Positions 1-8,997 of a DNA stretch of 64,000 bases are shown piece by piece; the first letter of the stretch is position 1; every line of letters starts with the position of its first letter. The DNA comes from Sphingomonas aurantiaca. GTDB lineage: Bacteria > Pseudomonadota > Alphaproteobacteria > Sphingomonadales > Sphingomonadaceae. A model generated the notes under the pieces. That model saw only the letters and a program-made list of their open reading frames with translations, was not told where the DNA came from and ran no database searches. The translations under genes and the position numbers were made by a program. The stretch covers positions 266,078 to 330,077 of the forward strand of contig NZ_QAOG01000006.1 of assembly GCF_003050705.1 (NCBI RefSeq). Reading direction: 5' to 3'.

Positions 1-790
1 GGATCCCCGCCAGACCACGGCGATACCGGTCGTCGATCGCACCGCGCCGGTCGAGCGCGGCGGACAGGTGCCTGAGCTGCAACAGCCCGAAAGCGGCGTG
101 AACCTCGCTCATCTTGCCGTTGATGCCGATCATGCCCGTGCGCTCCTGGTCGATAAAGCCGAAGTTGCGCAGCGACGTGACCCGATCCTTGAGCGCCTTG
201 TCGCGGCACACGATCGCGCCGCCCTCGCACGTGCTGAAGACCTTGGTCGCATGGAAGCTCAGCGTCGACATCGTTCCCTCGCGCAGGACGCTCACGCCCG
301 ACTTTCGCACGGCGAACGCGTGGGCGGCATCGTAGAGGATCGGGATCCCATGCCGCTCGGCGATCGCCGCCAGCCGCACCGTGTCGCACGGGCGGCCGAA
401 GCAATGCACCGGCAGGATCGCGACGGTGTGCGGCGTGATCGCGGCCTCGACCGCATCGGGATCGAGGTTGCAGGTGATCGGATCGACATCGGCGAACACC
501 GGCTTCAGACCGCCCGCCAGAATCGCGTTGCTCGTGGCAACGAACGAGAAGGGCGTCGTGATGACCTCCCCGGCAATCTCCAGCGCCTGCAACGCGATCG
601 TCAACGCGATCATGCCGTTGGCGACGAGCGCGATATGCTCGACGCCGAGATACTGCGCCAGCTCGGCCTCCAGCTGCTCATGGACCGGCCCGGCATTGGA
701 GAGCCACTTGTTTCGCCAGATCGTCTCCAGATAGGGGATGAACTCACCCAGCGGTGGCATGCAGGGCTGCGTCACATAGACCGGCGTCAT
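1..790 (-). CDS. DegT/DnrJ/EryC1 family PLP aminotransferase, 3' end missing
   Basis: This gene reads leftwards and is cut by the window start; 263 codons of an expected 360-400 are present. The protein begins MTPVYVTQPCMPPLGEFIPY and continues with NKWLSNAGPVHEQLE, a typical opening for sugar-nucleotide aminotransferases. It contains TTPFSFVATSNAI, the aspartate region ILYDAAHAF, and STLSFHATKVFS, whose lysine should bind pyridoxal phosphate. The family transfers an amino group to a keto-sugar nucleotide, giving amino-deoxy sugars for polysaccharide repeat units. Position beside an exopolysaccharide locus fits that role. The exact sugar, and whether it acts at C3 or C4, cannot be read from the sequence. 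Confidence 0.9.
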   Translation of the reverse strand, partial: MTPVYVTQPCMPPLGEFIPYLETIWRNKWLSNAGPVHEQLEAELAQYLGVEHIALVANGMIALTIALQALEIAGEVITTPFSFVATSNAILAGGLKPVFADVDPITCNLDPDAVEAAITPHTVAILPVHCFGRPCDTVRLAAIAERHGIPILYDAAHAFAVRKSGVSVLREGTMSTLSFHATKVFSTCEGGAIVCRDKALKDRVTSLRNFGFIDQERTGMIGINGKMSEVHAAFGLLQLRHLSAALDRRGAIDDRYRRGLAGI

Positions 791-1103
791 GCGAGCACCA
801 GGGCGGCATCGCGGCAGGTGCAAGACGTCGACCGCGGCAGGCAAACACTGCGCCAAGCGCTACCGGCAAAGCTCTTCCCGCCCATGCTGATCTTCCCCGT
901 TATGACTGTCCAGGTCGAACGCTATGGTCCCGGCCGACGGCTGTAACTCCCGCCCCCGCCCTCCGTATTACTGCCCATGACCCTTCCCGTACCGCGCGAT
1001 CCGGCGAAGAAACCACTAGTTAGATCGACCCGGGTCGATCACCTCTGACCGGCCAGTGCAAACCCCGGTAGATCGTTCCGACATCTAGGGGGACGACACG
1101 GCG
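791..1103. promoter_or_regulatory. Divergent intergenic region between aminotransferase and DUF418 gene
   Basis: About 310 bases with no convincing gene. It separates two divergently transcribed genes, so it should hold promoters for both. The only clear structure is an 18-base perfect palindrome at 1023-1040. A G-run (ggggga) near 1089 is the likely ribosome binding site for the rightward gene. No confident -35/-10 pair was seen. Confidence 0.4.
1023..1040. repeat. 18-bp perfect palindrome GATCGACCCGGGTCGATC
   Basis: The sequence reads identically on both strands and lies about 65 bases upstream of the DUF418 gene in the divergent spacer. It could be an operator for a dimeric regulator or part of a transcript hairpin. 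No T-run follows it, so it does not look like an intrinsic terminator. Confidence 0.45.
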
Positions 1104-2306
1104 ATGCAGGGTGAAGGGAATGCCGGTACGCGCGTACCGATCGTCGATGGGCTGCGTGGGTTTGCCATCTCCGGTATCTTCCTGGTCCACATGGAAGAAC
1201 TCTTCGGCGCCTATTGGGAGATGCCGCACATGCACTCCGCGGTCCAGGCGACGGTGTTTGCGTTGTTCTCGGGCAAGACCTTCTCGATCATGGCCCTGTG
1301 CTTCGGCTTCAGCTTCGACGCCATCAAGCGAACGATGCGCGTCGGGGTCACGGACTTCGCGTATCGCTACGCCTGGCGACTGCTTATCCTGTTCGGCATC
1401 GGCTTGGTGCACGGCCTGCTCTACGCCGGCGACATACTGACCGTCCTGGCGGTCATCGGGCTTTCCCTCCTTGCCGCCGACCGGATCGTCTCGCCCTCGC
1501 GCCTGTTGCTGGTCGCGCTCTGCTGCCTGATGCAGCCGCTTCTTCTGGTCCGGATCGGCGCGGCGCTCGCGCATATTCCCCTGCCCGAGGACCATATCGT
1601 GTTCGGGCAAGCCCTCGCGCTCCACGGTTCGCTCACGCAACTGGTCGAAGCCAATCTGCTGACCGCGCTCTGGCGAAAATGGCAGTTCATGCTCCTGAGC
1701 GGACGTCTCTTCGAGCTCGCCGGCTGGATGATCCTTGGCCTCGTGGCGGCACGAGCGCGGCTGTTCGAAACGGCCGCAACATGGCGCGCTACGCACCACT
1801 ATGTCCTCGCCGGCGCGCTGTTGACGACGGTAGCGCTCTATCTGGCGTGGGGCATGGTAGCGCTTCCCGGCGCCACGACGCCGCCGCTCGTGCAAGACGC
1901 GCGATTGCTCATCGCCTGCCTGTTCAATACCAGCGCGACGGTCGTCTTGGTATTGAGCTTCGTCAGCGTGTGGGAAACACGACTGCAGGCGATCCTGCGG
2001 CGGCTCGTACCCGTCGGAAAGATGGCGCTGACCTTCTACATCCTGCAGTCCGCGATCTTCGTGCCGCTGATCTACGGCTTCGGCTCGGGTCTCTACGCGC
2101 GGATCGACGAGGTCGACGCGGCGATCTGTGCGCTCGTGGTCGTCATCGCACAGACGGCAGGCGCAGCGATCTGGCTACGCCATTTCCGCTATGGCCCGCT
2201 CGAATGGGCGTGGCGCGCGGCCGCCGCGCTCGACGGCACGCTGCCGATGCGCCGCAGAACGCAGATGCCTGTGATCGGTGACTGGAACAGGACCTCGGTC
2301 ATGTGA
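1104..2306 (+). CDS. DUF418 (YeiB-like) integral membrane protein, putative acyltransferase-like
   Basis: A 400-residue protein with about ten hydrophobic segments. The N-terminus has DGLRGFAISGIFLVHMEE, typical of YeiB/DUF418 proteins. The C-terminus has GKMALTFYILQSAIF followed by FRYGPLEWAWRAAA, the usual DUF418 signature. The family is distantly related to acyltransferase-3 membrane enzymes, but no reaction is established. A ribosome binding site (ggggga) precedes the ATG. The stop overlaps by 8 bases the end of a convergent acyltransferase gene. In this setting it may help add or export acyl substituents of the polysaccharide; that is inference. Confidence 0.82.
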   Translation: MQGEGNAGTRVPIVDGLRGFAISGIFLVHMEELFGAYWEMPHMHSAVQATVFALFSGKTFSIMALCFGFSFDAIKRTMRVGVTDFAYRYAWRLLILFGIGLVHGLLYAGDILTVLAVIGLSLLAADRIVSPSRLLLVALCCLMQPLLLVRIGAALAHIPLPEDHIVFGQALALHGSLTQLVEANLLTALWRKWQFMLLSGRLFELAGWMILGLVAARARLFETAATWRATHHYVLAGALLTTVALYLAWGMVALPGATTPPLVQDARLLIACLFNTSATVVLVLSFVSVWETRLQAILRRLVPVGKMALTFYILQSAIFVPLIYGFGSGLYARIDEVDAAICALVVVIAQTAGAAIWLRHFRYGPLEWAWRAAAALDGTLPMRRRTQMPVIGDWNRTSVM

Positions 2307-3420
2307 GCTGACGGGTATCCCCCCGGGCTGGAGACTCGGCCGAGTGTCGCCGCGCCGGCGTGACACGCCACGGCCGGCGCAGCATGGCGCCCAGCGGCAC
2401 CTCGACCGCGCTGTGGACGACCGAGCCGAGCATGAGGCAGGCAAGCGTCGCTGCGCTCGCGAAGACCGCGCCGCGCAAGACACTAAAATCGCTCTCGATG
2501 CCCGCGGCCAAGCGGTCCATCAGAAGCGCATGGAACAGGTAGATGCTGTACGACGCTTCGCCGAGATGCAGCAGGACACGGTTCAGGGCAGTAGCCGGAA
2601 GCGCCGCGTCGCGCGCCGCCAGGATGACGACAAGCGTGCACGACATGGCCGAAAACACCGACCATGCGGCGACGCCCTCGGTAATGCCGAAGACGAGATA
2701 ACCCGACAGCGTTACCGCGATGATGGCGATCCCCAGCCAGAATGCGCGCTGCGAGGGTGCGGCCGGTGCGCGGTGCAGGACGATCGCGATCACGATGCCG
2801 ATCGCGAAGAACACCATGTTCCGAAACGCGTAGAAGGTGATGATCCGCCGCCAGGGCTCGTCGTCGACATGATGAAGCGCGATTGCGCCCCCGCCCGTCA
2901 GCAGCGCGATCACGCCGATAGATACCGCGAGCCCCAGTCTGCGCGGCAGCAACAGCGATCCGGCGAAGATCAGGTAGAACAGGCTCTCATAGTTCAGCGT
3001 CCACCCGACCCCTACGATCGGCGGCATCCGCCAGTCGCCGCTATCGGCGAAATTCGGCAGGAACAGCAGCGACGTAACCAGCGTCCCCACGCGATAGACC
3101 GTACCCTCGAGTGTCCCGATCGCCAGCGTCGCGGCTGTCGCCAGCCAGTAGAGCGGCACCAGCCGCGCCACGCGCCGCGCGAGGAAGGTTCGCGTGCGGA
3201 CCAGGGGCGGCAGCAGCTGCGTCTCACGCGTGGTATAGGTCATGATGAACCCGCTCAGGATGAAGAAGATGTTCACCCCCATGCGCCCGATGGTGCCCGC
3301 GAAATCCTCTAGCGCGACAAAGCTATGTCCCTGAATGATGGCCGCGCGCATCGCGTGGTCGGTCACCACCATCGCAGCGGCCACCCCGCGCAATGCCTGC
3401 AGCCCGTCCAGCCTTTTCAT
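2299..3420 (-). CDS. Acyltransferase family 3 (OafA/YrhL-like) membrane protein
   Basis: A 373-residue polytopic protein. It starts MKRLDGLQALRGVAAAMVV and has NIFFILSGFIMTYTTRET followed by FLARRVARLVPLYWLAT, the three hallmarks of the acyltransferase-3 family, which moves acyl groups (often acetyl or succinyl) from the cytoplasm onto extracytoplasmic sugars. The C-terminal segment SYSIYLFHALLMDR is also typical. In an EPS locus the likely job is O-acylation of the repeat unit. The last codons overlap the convergent DUF418 gene. Donor and acceptor are unknown. Confidence 0.88.
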   Translation of the reverse strand: MKRLDGLQALRGVAAAMVVTDHAMRAAIIQGHSFVALEDFAGTIGRMGVNIFFILSGFIMTYTTRETQLLPPLVRTRTFLARRVARLVPLYWLATAATLAIGTLEGTVYRVGTLVTSLLFLPNFADSGDWRMPPIVGVGWTLNYESLFYLIFAGSLLLPRRLGLAVSIGVIALLTGGGAIALHHVDDEPWRRIITFYAFRNMVFFAIGIVIAIVLHRAPAAPSQRAFWLGIAIIAVTLSGYLVFGITEGVAAWSVFSAMSCTLVVILAARDAALPATALNRVLLHLGEASYSIYLFHALLMDRLAAGIESDFSVLRGAVFASAATLACLMLGSVVHSAVEVPLGAMLRRPWRVTPARRHSAESPARGDTRQLT

Positions 3421-3668
3421 ATCCTGTCCGATCGCAGTCGCTGCGACTGCCGGGAATGGCGGCGCGCGGCGCCAGTCTTACGGAACGCCTGCGCGGCATG
3501 GCATCAGGCGAACGCCCAACGTACTTTCGGGCGCGCTGCCTGTAACCGGTGATCCCCATCCATAATTTTGCCCGGTCGATCTACGGATTGCCCGGGTGAC
3601 GCCCGTACGGCAGCAAGGCGTCGACGACGTCGCGGCCCCTGCTTATGCCGCGCGCGGAGCAACGCACG

Positions 3669-4631
3669 ATGGCGAAACTAACACAAAAGATCCTGCGCCG
3701 CCTAGGCGACCGCCCAGCCAAGCTGGCATTCGGGGTGACGAACATGGCGCCCGTGCGCCGCCGACTGGAACAGCGCTATGCCGCGGCATTGGCCGGCCAT
3801 CGGCCCGCGCTGCCGATCCTCTCGCCCTCGGATCAGGACATCGTCGATACGCTGTCGCGCACCGGCGTCTACGTAACGAGCCTCGAAGCACTCGGTATTC
3901 CGGGCTCGGCCGCGATGTTCGCGGCAGCGCAGCGTGTCGCGGCCGACTGTACCGATATGGCGCGGCGACTGAGCGACGCAGGCCGCGACTTCATCGTCGC
4001 ACCGCCGACGGCGATCCTCGCCCATGACGAGATCTTCCATTGGGGGCTCAGCAGCCGTCTCCTCGACATCGCCGAGGCCTATATCGGGCTACCGGTTGCC
4101 TATGACGGCCTTGCGCTGATCTATACCGTCGCCAACGGACGCGGCGGGGGCGCGCGCGAATGGCATCGCGATCGCGAGGACCGCAAGATGATCAAGGTCG
4201 CAATCTATTGCTGCGACGTCGAGCCCGGCGGTGGTCCCTTGCAGGTCATCAGCCGGCCCGATCTCGGACAAACCGACGCGAACGGCTATCGCTATGCAGG
4301 TGGGTCGGAAGAGGAACTGACGTCGCGACTGGGCGCGGACTATCGTGACGCCGTCGTGACGTGCACGGGTGCTGCGGGCACCGTCGTCTTTACCGACACC
4401 GCGCGCTTCTTCCACCGTGGCCAACCGGCACACACGCACGATCGCACGGCGCTATATTACAGCTATTTCGCGCGGCAGACGCGGCATCCCTTCTTCTGCC
4501 AGCGTTCGGGCCTCAACCCGCGCCAGCTTGAGACGCTCGCGCTCGGGATGCCCCCGCGCCAACGCAACGCGACGCTATGGGCGCGCAGCTTGCACCCGGT
4601 GCTCAAAATCATTCCGCCTGCACCGGTGTGA
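3669..4631 (+). CDS. Phytanoyl-CoA dioxygenase (PhyH)-like Fe(II)/2-oxoglutarate oxygenase
   Basis: A 320-residue protein. The start at 3669 is preferred over an in-frame ATG at 3645 because a GGAG lies about nine bases upstream. The pair H166-x-D168 in REWHRDRED and a distal histidine near residue 249 (ARFFHRGQP) make a plausible 2-His-1-Asp iron site. The spacing and the GGGPLQVI segment fit PhyH-type oxygenases. It would hydroxylate a small molecule or sugar-linked group using 2-oxoglutarate and O2. It stands divergent from the acyltransferase and convergent with the chain-length/kinase operon. The substrate is unknown. Confidence 0.72.
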   Translation: MAKLTQKILRRLGDRPAKLAFGVTNMAPVRRRLEQRYAAALAGHRPALPILSPSDQDIVDTLSRTGVYVTSLEALGIPGSAAMFAAAQRVAADCTDMARRLSDAGRDFIVAPPTAILAHDEIFHWGLSSRLLDIAEAYIGLPVAYDGLALIYTVANGRGGGAREWHRDREDRKMIKVAIYCCDVEPGGGPLQVISRPDLGQTDANGYRYAGGSEEELTSRLGADYRDAVVTCTGAAGTVVFTDTARFFHRGQPAHTHDRTALYYSYFARQTRHPFFCQRSGLNPRQLETLALGMPPRQRNATLWARSLHPVLKIIPPAPV

Positions 4632-4647
4632 TCGAAGGACGCCGCGG

Positions 4648-5454
4648 TCAGGGTACCGACCGATAGGGATATTGCCCGTAATATTGCGCCCGGACCGGGA
4701 GGAGCGTGCGGTTGAGCACCGTCCCCAGCACCGGCGTGGGGGACAGGATGCGAAGGCTCTCGCGAAGATCCGCGTGCAGCGTCCGCCCCTCCTCGACCAC
4801 GAGCAGGACCGCATCGACATGCTGGGCGAGGATCATCAGGTCGTCGCCTTCCAGCACCGGCGGGGTATCGATGATACACACCGCGCCAGCCGCGAGCGTC
4901 CGCAACGTCGCAAACGCCTTGCCCGCGCGTGGCGACGCGAGCAACCTGGCGGAATCGGCCTGCGCCTCGTGGATCGCGACGACCGTCAGAAGGTCCGTTT
5001 CCAACCGGCACCGCAGCGGCACGATCGCATCGTCGCCGTGCAGGAACGTGTCGATCCCATGCAACGGCGTGAACCCCAGCCGCCGGGCAATCGAAGGATT
5101 GCGAAGATCCGCATCGATCAGCCATGTCGGATGAATATGGCTGAGCCCAGCCGCCAGGTTCAGCGCGACGAACGACTTGCCCTCGCGCGGCTTCGCCGAA
5201 GTCACCGCAATGAGCTGGGCCTGCGTGTTCCCGATGTGCCGCAACACGCGCGAGCGCAACATCGCGAACGGTTGGCTCCGCGGATCGTCCATGGCGAACG
5301 CATAGACGTCGTTGCGCACGAGGTTCGCGCGCTGCAACGGCACGATCCCCCGCTCTACCAACGATATGGGATCGTCCCGCGGGTCCCAGGCGATCGTGTC
5401 GCTCTCTGCCAGCAGAAGCGTGTCGAACATCGACATGGAGGTGGACATGGACAT
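4648..5454 (-). CDS. CpsD/CapB-like polysaccharide tyrosine autokinase (cytoplasmic ATPase half)
   Basis: A 268-residue ATPase of the bacterial tyrosine-kinase family, separate from its membrane activator. The nucleotide-binding loop is SAKPREGKSFVALNLA, the second Walker motif TWLIDADLRNPSI and the third VCIIDTPPVLE. The tail YYGQYPYRSVP gives a short tyrosine cluster for autophosphorylation. The start at 5454 is chosen because GAGGAA lies six bases upstream; it is 10 bases past the stop of the Wzz-like gene, indicating coupling. A longer reading to 5517 would overlap that gene. The role is control of EPS chain length and export together with the Wzz-like partner. Confidence 0.88.
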   Translation of the reverse strand: MSMSTSMSMFDTLLLAESDTIAWDPRDDPISLVERGIVPLQRANLVRNDVYAFAMDDPRSQPFAMLRSRVLRHIGNTQAQLIAVTSAKPREGKSFVALNLAAGLSHIHPTWLIDADLRNPSIARRLGFTPLHGIDTFLHGDDAIVPLRCRLETDLLTVVAIHEAQADSARLLASPRAGKAFATLRTLAAGAVCIIDTPPVLEGDDLMILAQHVDAVLLVVEEGRTLHADLRESLRILSPTPVLGTVLNRTLLPVRAQYYGQYPYRSVP

Positions 5455-5464
5455 GGCAGTTTCC

Positions 5465-6937
5465 TCAACTGGCGGCATGGCGACTGCGAAGTGACTGGAC
5501 CCAGCCCAGAAAGCCAAGGCGTGGTTCTCGCTTCATCGTCATGATCGTGGCCATCGGATCCTCCCCGGTCAGCCTGCGGATAGCCGCCGCGCCGTGAACA
5601 GGCTGCTGCGAGAGCTCCCACAGGACCATCAGCGCGAACGGCACCGCGATACCAAGCGCAGCCCCCGTCAGGATGATCTTCAGCCGATGTGGGCTCACCG
5701 GTTCGATCGGGTAGGTGGCGCGATCCACGACCGAAAACCGCTCGCCCTTGCCCTCGGCCTGGAGGTTCACCGCGACCTGCGCATCGAGCTGCTTTTCCCG
5801 AATGGTCTGATATTGCTGCTTCAGATTGTCATATTCGCGTTCGATGTTGTTGAGTTCATAGCCTGCTTGCGGCGCCATCGCGATCAGGCGATCCGCATGA
5901 CCGATCGCGGATACGAGTTGCGCGCGTCGGCTCGCCAGGCCGGCGATCCGGCTGTTCCCCGCAGAAACCTCGGCGCGGATCGGCGCACCGATATCGGGGG
6001 GCGCCGGTTCCCGATCGGCGGCCTGTCTCGCCAGCAGCAACACCGCACGCGCCGCCTGTACGTCCGGATGACTGTCGGAATAGGTCGCGCGCAGCCGGTC
6101 GTACCGCGCTTCCGCCTGCGCCAGTTCGGTCCGCGCCGAGGACGGGAGCGGCGGCGTCGACTGTTGCTGCCGCACGACGAGCAGGCCGTTCTGTTGCGCG
6201 ATGCCCTGCGTTTCGGCATCGAGACGGGAAATCTCCGCGCGTAACGCAGACGTCGATTGCTGGCTCAGCGCAAGCTGGTCGGGCAGCGCGCCATTATACC
6301 GCGCCTCGATCGAACGCCGTTTGACTTCCAGCGCGACCAGCCGATCGCGCAGCTCGTCCGCGCGGCGCACTAGGAACAGCGCCGCGCCACGCGCCTGTTG
6401 CGAGCGAAGACGGTCGTTCTCGCTGACGAACATGCTCGTCAGCTGGTTCGTGACGCGCAGCGCGGCTGCCGGATCGGGGCTGGAGAAGGACAGCGTGAAC
6501 GCGATCGTCGAGTTCTTGCCCTGCTGCGATACGTTCCCCTCGTTCGCGCCGACCAGGTCGACCGCGATATCCCGTCGCAGCATGGCAAGCAGCTTGTCGG
6601 CTGAGTCGATACCGCGCCGTGATGCATAGAGGTTATTTTGGCTGATCAGCCTCGCGAGGTTGGCACGGCTCAGCACCTGTTCGCGCACCTTGGCGACGCG
6701 GTCCTCCACCCCGTCGTTCAACGGTGATGCGATGATCGTCGTCGGGATGTCCTGCGATTCGATCAGCAGCGACGCCGTCGCACGGTAGACCGGCTGCGTC
6801 GCGAACGCGACGATCGCCGCGATCACGGTGCCGATACCGACGCCGCCTATTAGCCACAGACGCCAGCGGAACAGGATCGATATCAAATCGCGCAGCTCGA
6901 AGCCGTCGAGGCGTTCCGGTGCATCATGCTCGGTCAT
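5465..6937 (-). CDS. Wzz/GumC-like polysaccharide co-polymerase (chain-length determinant)
   Basis: A 490-residue inner-membrane protein. A first membrane segment (LWLIGGVGIGTVIAAIVAF) follows the short cytoplasmic N-terminus. A long periplasmic part rich in predicted coiled coil spans roughly residues 90-400. A second membrane segment (IILTGAALGIAVPFALMVLW) follows the proline-rich motif YPIEPVSPHR. This is the layout of GumC/Wzz co-polymerases. The start overlaps the stop of the outer-membrane-barrel gene by ATGA, and the kinase gene follows within 10 bases, so Wza-like, barrel, Wzz and kinase genes form one operon reading leftwards. Confidence 0.9.
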   Translation of the reverse strand: MTEHDAPERLDGFELRDLISILFRWRLWLIGGVGIGTVIAAIVAFATQPVYRATASLLIESQDIPTTIIASPLNDGVEDRVAKVREQVLSRANLARLISQNNLYASRRGIDSADKLLAMLRRDIAVDLVGANEGNVSQQGKNSTIAFTLSFSSPDPAAALRVTNQLTSMFVSENDRLRSQQARGAALFLVRRADELRDRLVALEVKRRSIEARYNGALPDQLALSQQSTSALRAEISRLDAETQGIAQQNGLLVVRQQQSTPPLPSSARTELAQAEARYDRLRATYSDSHPDVQAARAVLLLARQAADREPAPPDIGAPIRAEVSAGNSRIAGLASRRAQLVSAIGHADRLIAMAPQAGYELNNIEREYDNLKQQYQTIREKQLDAQVAVNLQAEGKGERFSVVDRATYPIEPVSPHRLKIILTGAALGIAVPFALMVLWELSQQPVHGAAAIRRLTGEDPMATIMTMKREPRLGFLGWVQSLRSRHAAS

Positions 6938-8130
6938 CGCAGTCTTGGCTCCAGACGCAGGCGCAGGCCCACATACGAAGACCGCACGCGGCCAACGATG
7001 TCGGATCGGCGCATGATATAGCCGGCTTCGCCCGAGCCGGTCAGCGTTGGCGTCAGCCGCCAGCTCATCCGCGCCAGCGCCGAGCCCGCCTCGAACCTGC
7101 CACCGCCGGCGGCCGACAGCGCCGCCTGCCCCCTGGGCGCGGAGATGCGCTGGTAGTCGAGGAGCACGGCGAGGGTCTTGCGCTCGTCCAGTCGGTAGGA
7201 GACCGATGTGTGCAGCGATCGCGCGCGCTGGAACCCATCGAGCGCACTGACCTGCGAACCGAGCTCGCCGGCGATGCAGGCGTCAAGCCGCAGCGTTTCC
7301 CGGCACAGTCGGAGCGACCCCACGACATATGTCGCGGCGCCACGCGACGCGGTCTGGAGGCGGGCATCCCGCACCGCGGGCAGATATTCGACACCGAGAT
7401 CGAAGTTCAGCCGCATGACGGAGGACAAGCCGTGTTCGACCGTGCCGACCAGGGCGTAGCGCTCCAGCGTCGGCTGTCCTGCGGTTTGCGAGATTGCGAA
7501 CAGCGGTCGAAACCCGATTGTGGTGCGCGCCGCGACCAACCGTCCATAGGCCAGCTGTGCCTGTCCGCTGCGCGTCGCGCGCAAGACCGTATCCCCGCCA
7601 TAGGTCGCGCGCAGTGCCGAGATCGCAGGCGCGATGGTGGTGCGGCTGTCGGGCCGCCATTCGAGATTGGCCGCACCGTTGATCGTCGTCCGGATGCTCT
7701 GCGGCGCGACGAGCGCATCGATGCCGGTCGTCGGCAGGTCGACGGGCAGGTCACGCACAACGCCAAGCGTCGCGGTACCCGACAGGCGCTCGCTTTGCCG
7801 GAATCCGCGGACCGCGGTCACGCTCCCCAGGACATAGGTAGGATAAAGCCGGCTATAACTGCGGACCGTCGCCACCGCGTCCAGATCGAGCGTGTTGCCC
7901 CGCTCGTCGGTCACCTTATATTGGGGCATGATCGACAGTTCGGCGATGACGGCTCCATTATCCTTACCGCTTCGCAGCAGCGGATTGGACGCCGCCTCGG
8001 TCGTCGCGTCGACCGTGATAGCGGTGCGGGAAGTGCTCTGGGCGGTGCCCTGCGAAGCCGTCTGCAACGCGAGCGCGGTGAGCACCGCCAGGCGTTCGAC
8101 GCGCAGGTCACGGTATGACAAGCACGTCAC
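6934..8130 (-). CDS. Outer-membrane beta-barrel protein of EPS export operon
   Basis: About 398 residues if the GTG at 8130 is used; a TTG a few codons further in is also possible, and the longer frame to 8316 overlaps the Wza-like gene and is unlikely. A signal-like core (LAVLTALALQTAS) is followed by alternating polar/hydrophobic strands typical of a porin-like barrel, ending SSYVGLRLRLEPRLR. Comparable barrels sit beside Wza/Wzz genes in sphingomonad EPS clusters. It probably assists polymer passage through the outer membrane; the mechanism is not known. It is coupled to the Wza-like gene upstream (22-base overlap) and to the Wzz gene downstream (ATGA). Confidence 0.7.
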   Translation of the reverse strand: MTCLSYRDLRVERLAVLTALALQTASQGTAQSTSRTAITVDATTEAASNPLLRSGKDNGAVIAELSIMPQYKVTDERGNTLDLDAVATVRSYSRLYPTYVLGSVTAVRGFRQSERLSGTATLGVVRDLPVDLPTTGIDALVAPQSIRTTINGAANLEWRPDSRTTIAPAISALRATYGGDTVLRATRSGQAQLAYGRLVAARTTIGFRPLFAISQTAGQPTLERYALVGTVEHGLSSVMRLNFDLGVEYLPAVRDARLQTASRGAATYVVGSLRLCRETLRLDACIAGELGSQVSALDGFQRARSLHTSVSYRLDERKTLAVLLDYQRISAPRGQAALSAAGGGRFEAGSALARMSWRLTPTLTGSGEAGYIMRRSDIVGRVRSSYVGLRLRLEPRLR

Positions 8131-8746
8131 CCGCGCCAAGCATGGGAAGCTCGGTCGTCTGTACCCCCGGGGACAGCGCGCGGCCGCCTTTGAGCATCTG
8201 TCCCAGATCCACCGGCTCCACCACCTGCCCCTTCGTCCCCTGGCGGAGGAGAACGGCGTGTGAGACATCGGCAAAATCGGCGGCACCGCCGGCCATGCTG
8301 AGCGCCTGCAGTGCATTGACCGAGCGACTGATCGGATAGCTGCCCGGCGTACGGACCTTGCCCACGACGAAAAAGCGCATCCCCGCCGGATCGCGCACGA
8401 TCACGGTGACCTCGGGCACGCTGTCCCGGAAATTGCTCTTGATCCGGCCCGTAATCGTGTCGGCAATCTCGCGCGGCGTGTTGCCGCTCGCCGAGACCCT
8501 GCCGGCAAGCGGGAAGGCGAACGTCCCGTCGGGCAAGACACGCACGGTCTTCTGCATCCGCTCTTCGCCCCAGACCGAGACATCGAGCTCGTCGCCAGCG
8601 TTGACGCGGTATTCCCCGCTCGGCGCGGTCACCGATCGTGCCGGTTCCGCGGCATGCGCACTCCAGGCGCCGAGGCACAGCGTCGTATAAACCGCGGCGC
8701 GGCACCATCGGCGCGCACTCTGTCGGTCATTCTGGCCTTGTCGCAT
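8108..8746 (-). CDS. Wza-like polysaccharide export protein
   Basis: A 212-residue exported protein. The start at 8746 is preferred because AGGAAGGTGG lies just upstream; an in-frame ATG at 8800 lacks this. A signal peptide ends near CLGAWSAHAAEP. The mature part has the poly-export domain (YRVNAGDELDVSVWGEERM, TVRVLPDGTFAFPLAGRV) and then a SLBB-like domain (FFVVGKVRTPGSYPI). No lipobox cysteine is evident, unlike E. coli Wza. It should form the outer-membrane or periplasmic channel for EPS. It is the first gene of the leftward export operon, transcribed from the spacer shared with the WecG-like gene. Confidence 0.9.
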   Translation of the reverse strand: MRQGQNDRQSARRWCRAAVYTTLCLGAWSAHAAEPARSVTAPSGEYRVNAGDELDVSVWGEERMQKTVRVLPDGTFAFPLAGRVSASGNTPREIADTITGRIKSNFRDSVPEVTVIVRDPAGMRFFVVGKVRTPGSYPISRSVNALQALSMAGGAADFADVSHAVLLRQGTKGQVVEPVDLGQMLKGGRALSPGVQTTELPMLGAGDVLVIP

Positions 8747-8997
8747 CGGATCCCACCTTCCTGCGCGAGTGATGCCGGCAGCGTACAAACGGGCCGGCAC
8801 GACGAGTATCGGGGAATGCCACAGCCATGATCCGCCCCCTGATTTTTCGGAAGGGATTGCGGATCACGCAGTCGTGCATGGCTGTACTACGCATGGCCGC
8901 CGCGTGCGCAGGTCGCGACAACGTCGGGCATCGACCCGAACGCCGCCACAGATCGAACCGTCCTTCAAGGCAGCGCGTCGAGGCAAGGGAGGAGCGC
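8747..8997. promoter_or_regulatory. Divergent spacer between export operon and WecG-like gene
   Basis: About 250 bases between divergent genes, expected to carry promoters for the export operon (left) and the WecG/GMC pair (right). No strong consensus promoter could be picked by eye. The GGGAGGAGCGC just before 8998 is a clear ribosome binding site for the rightward gene. Confidence 0.35.
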
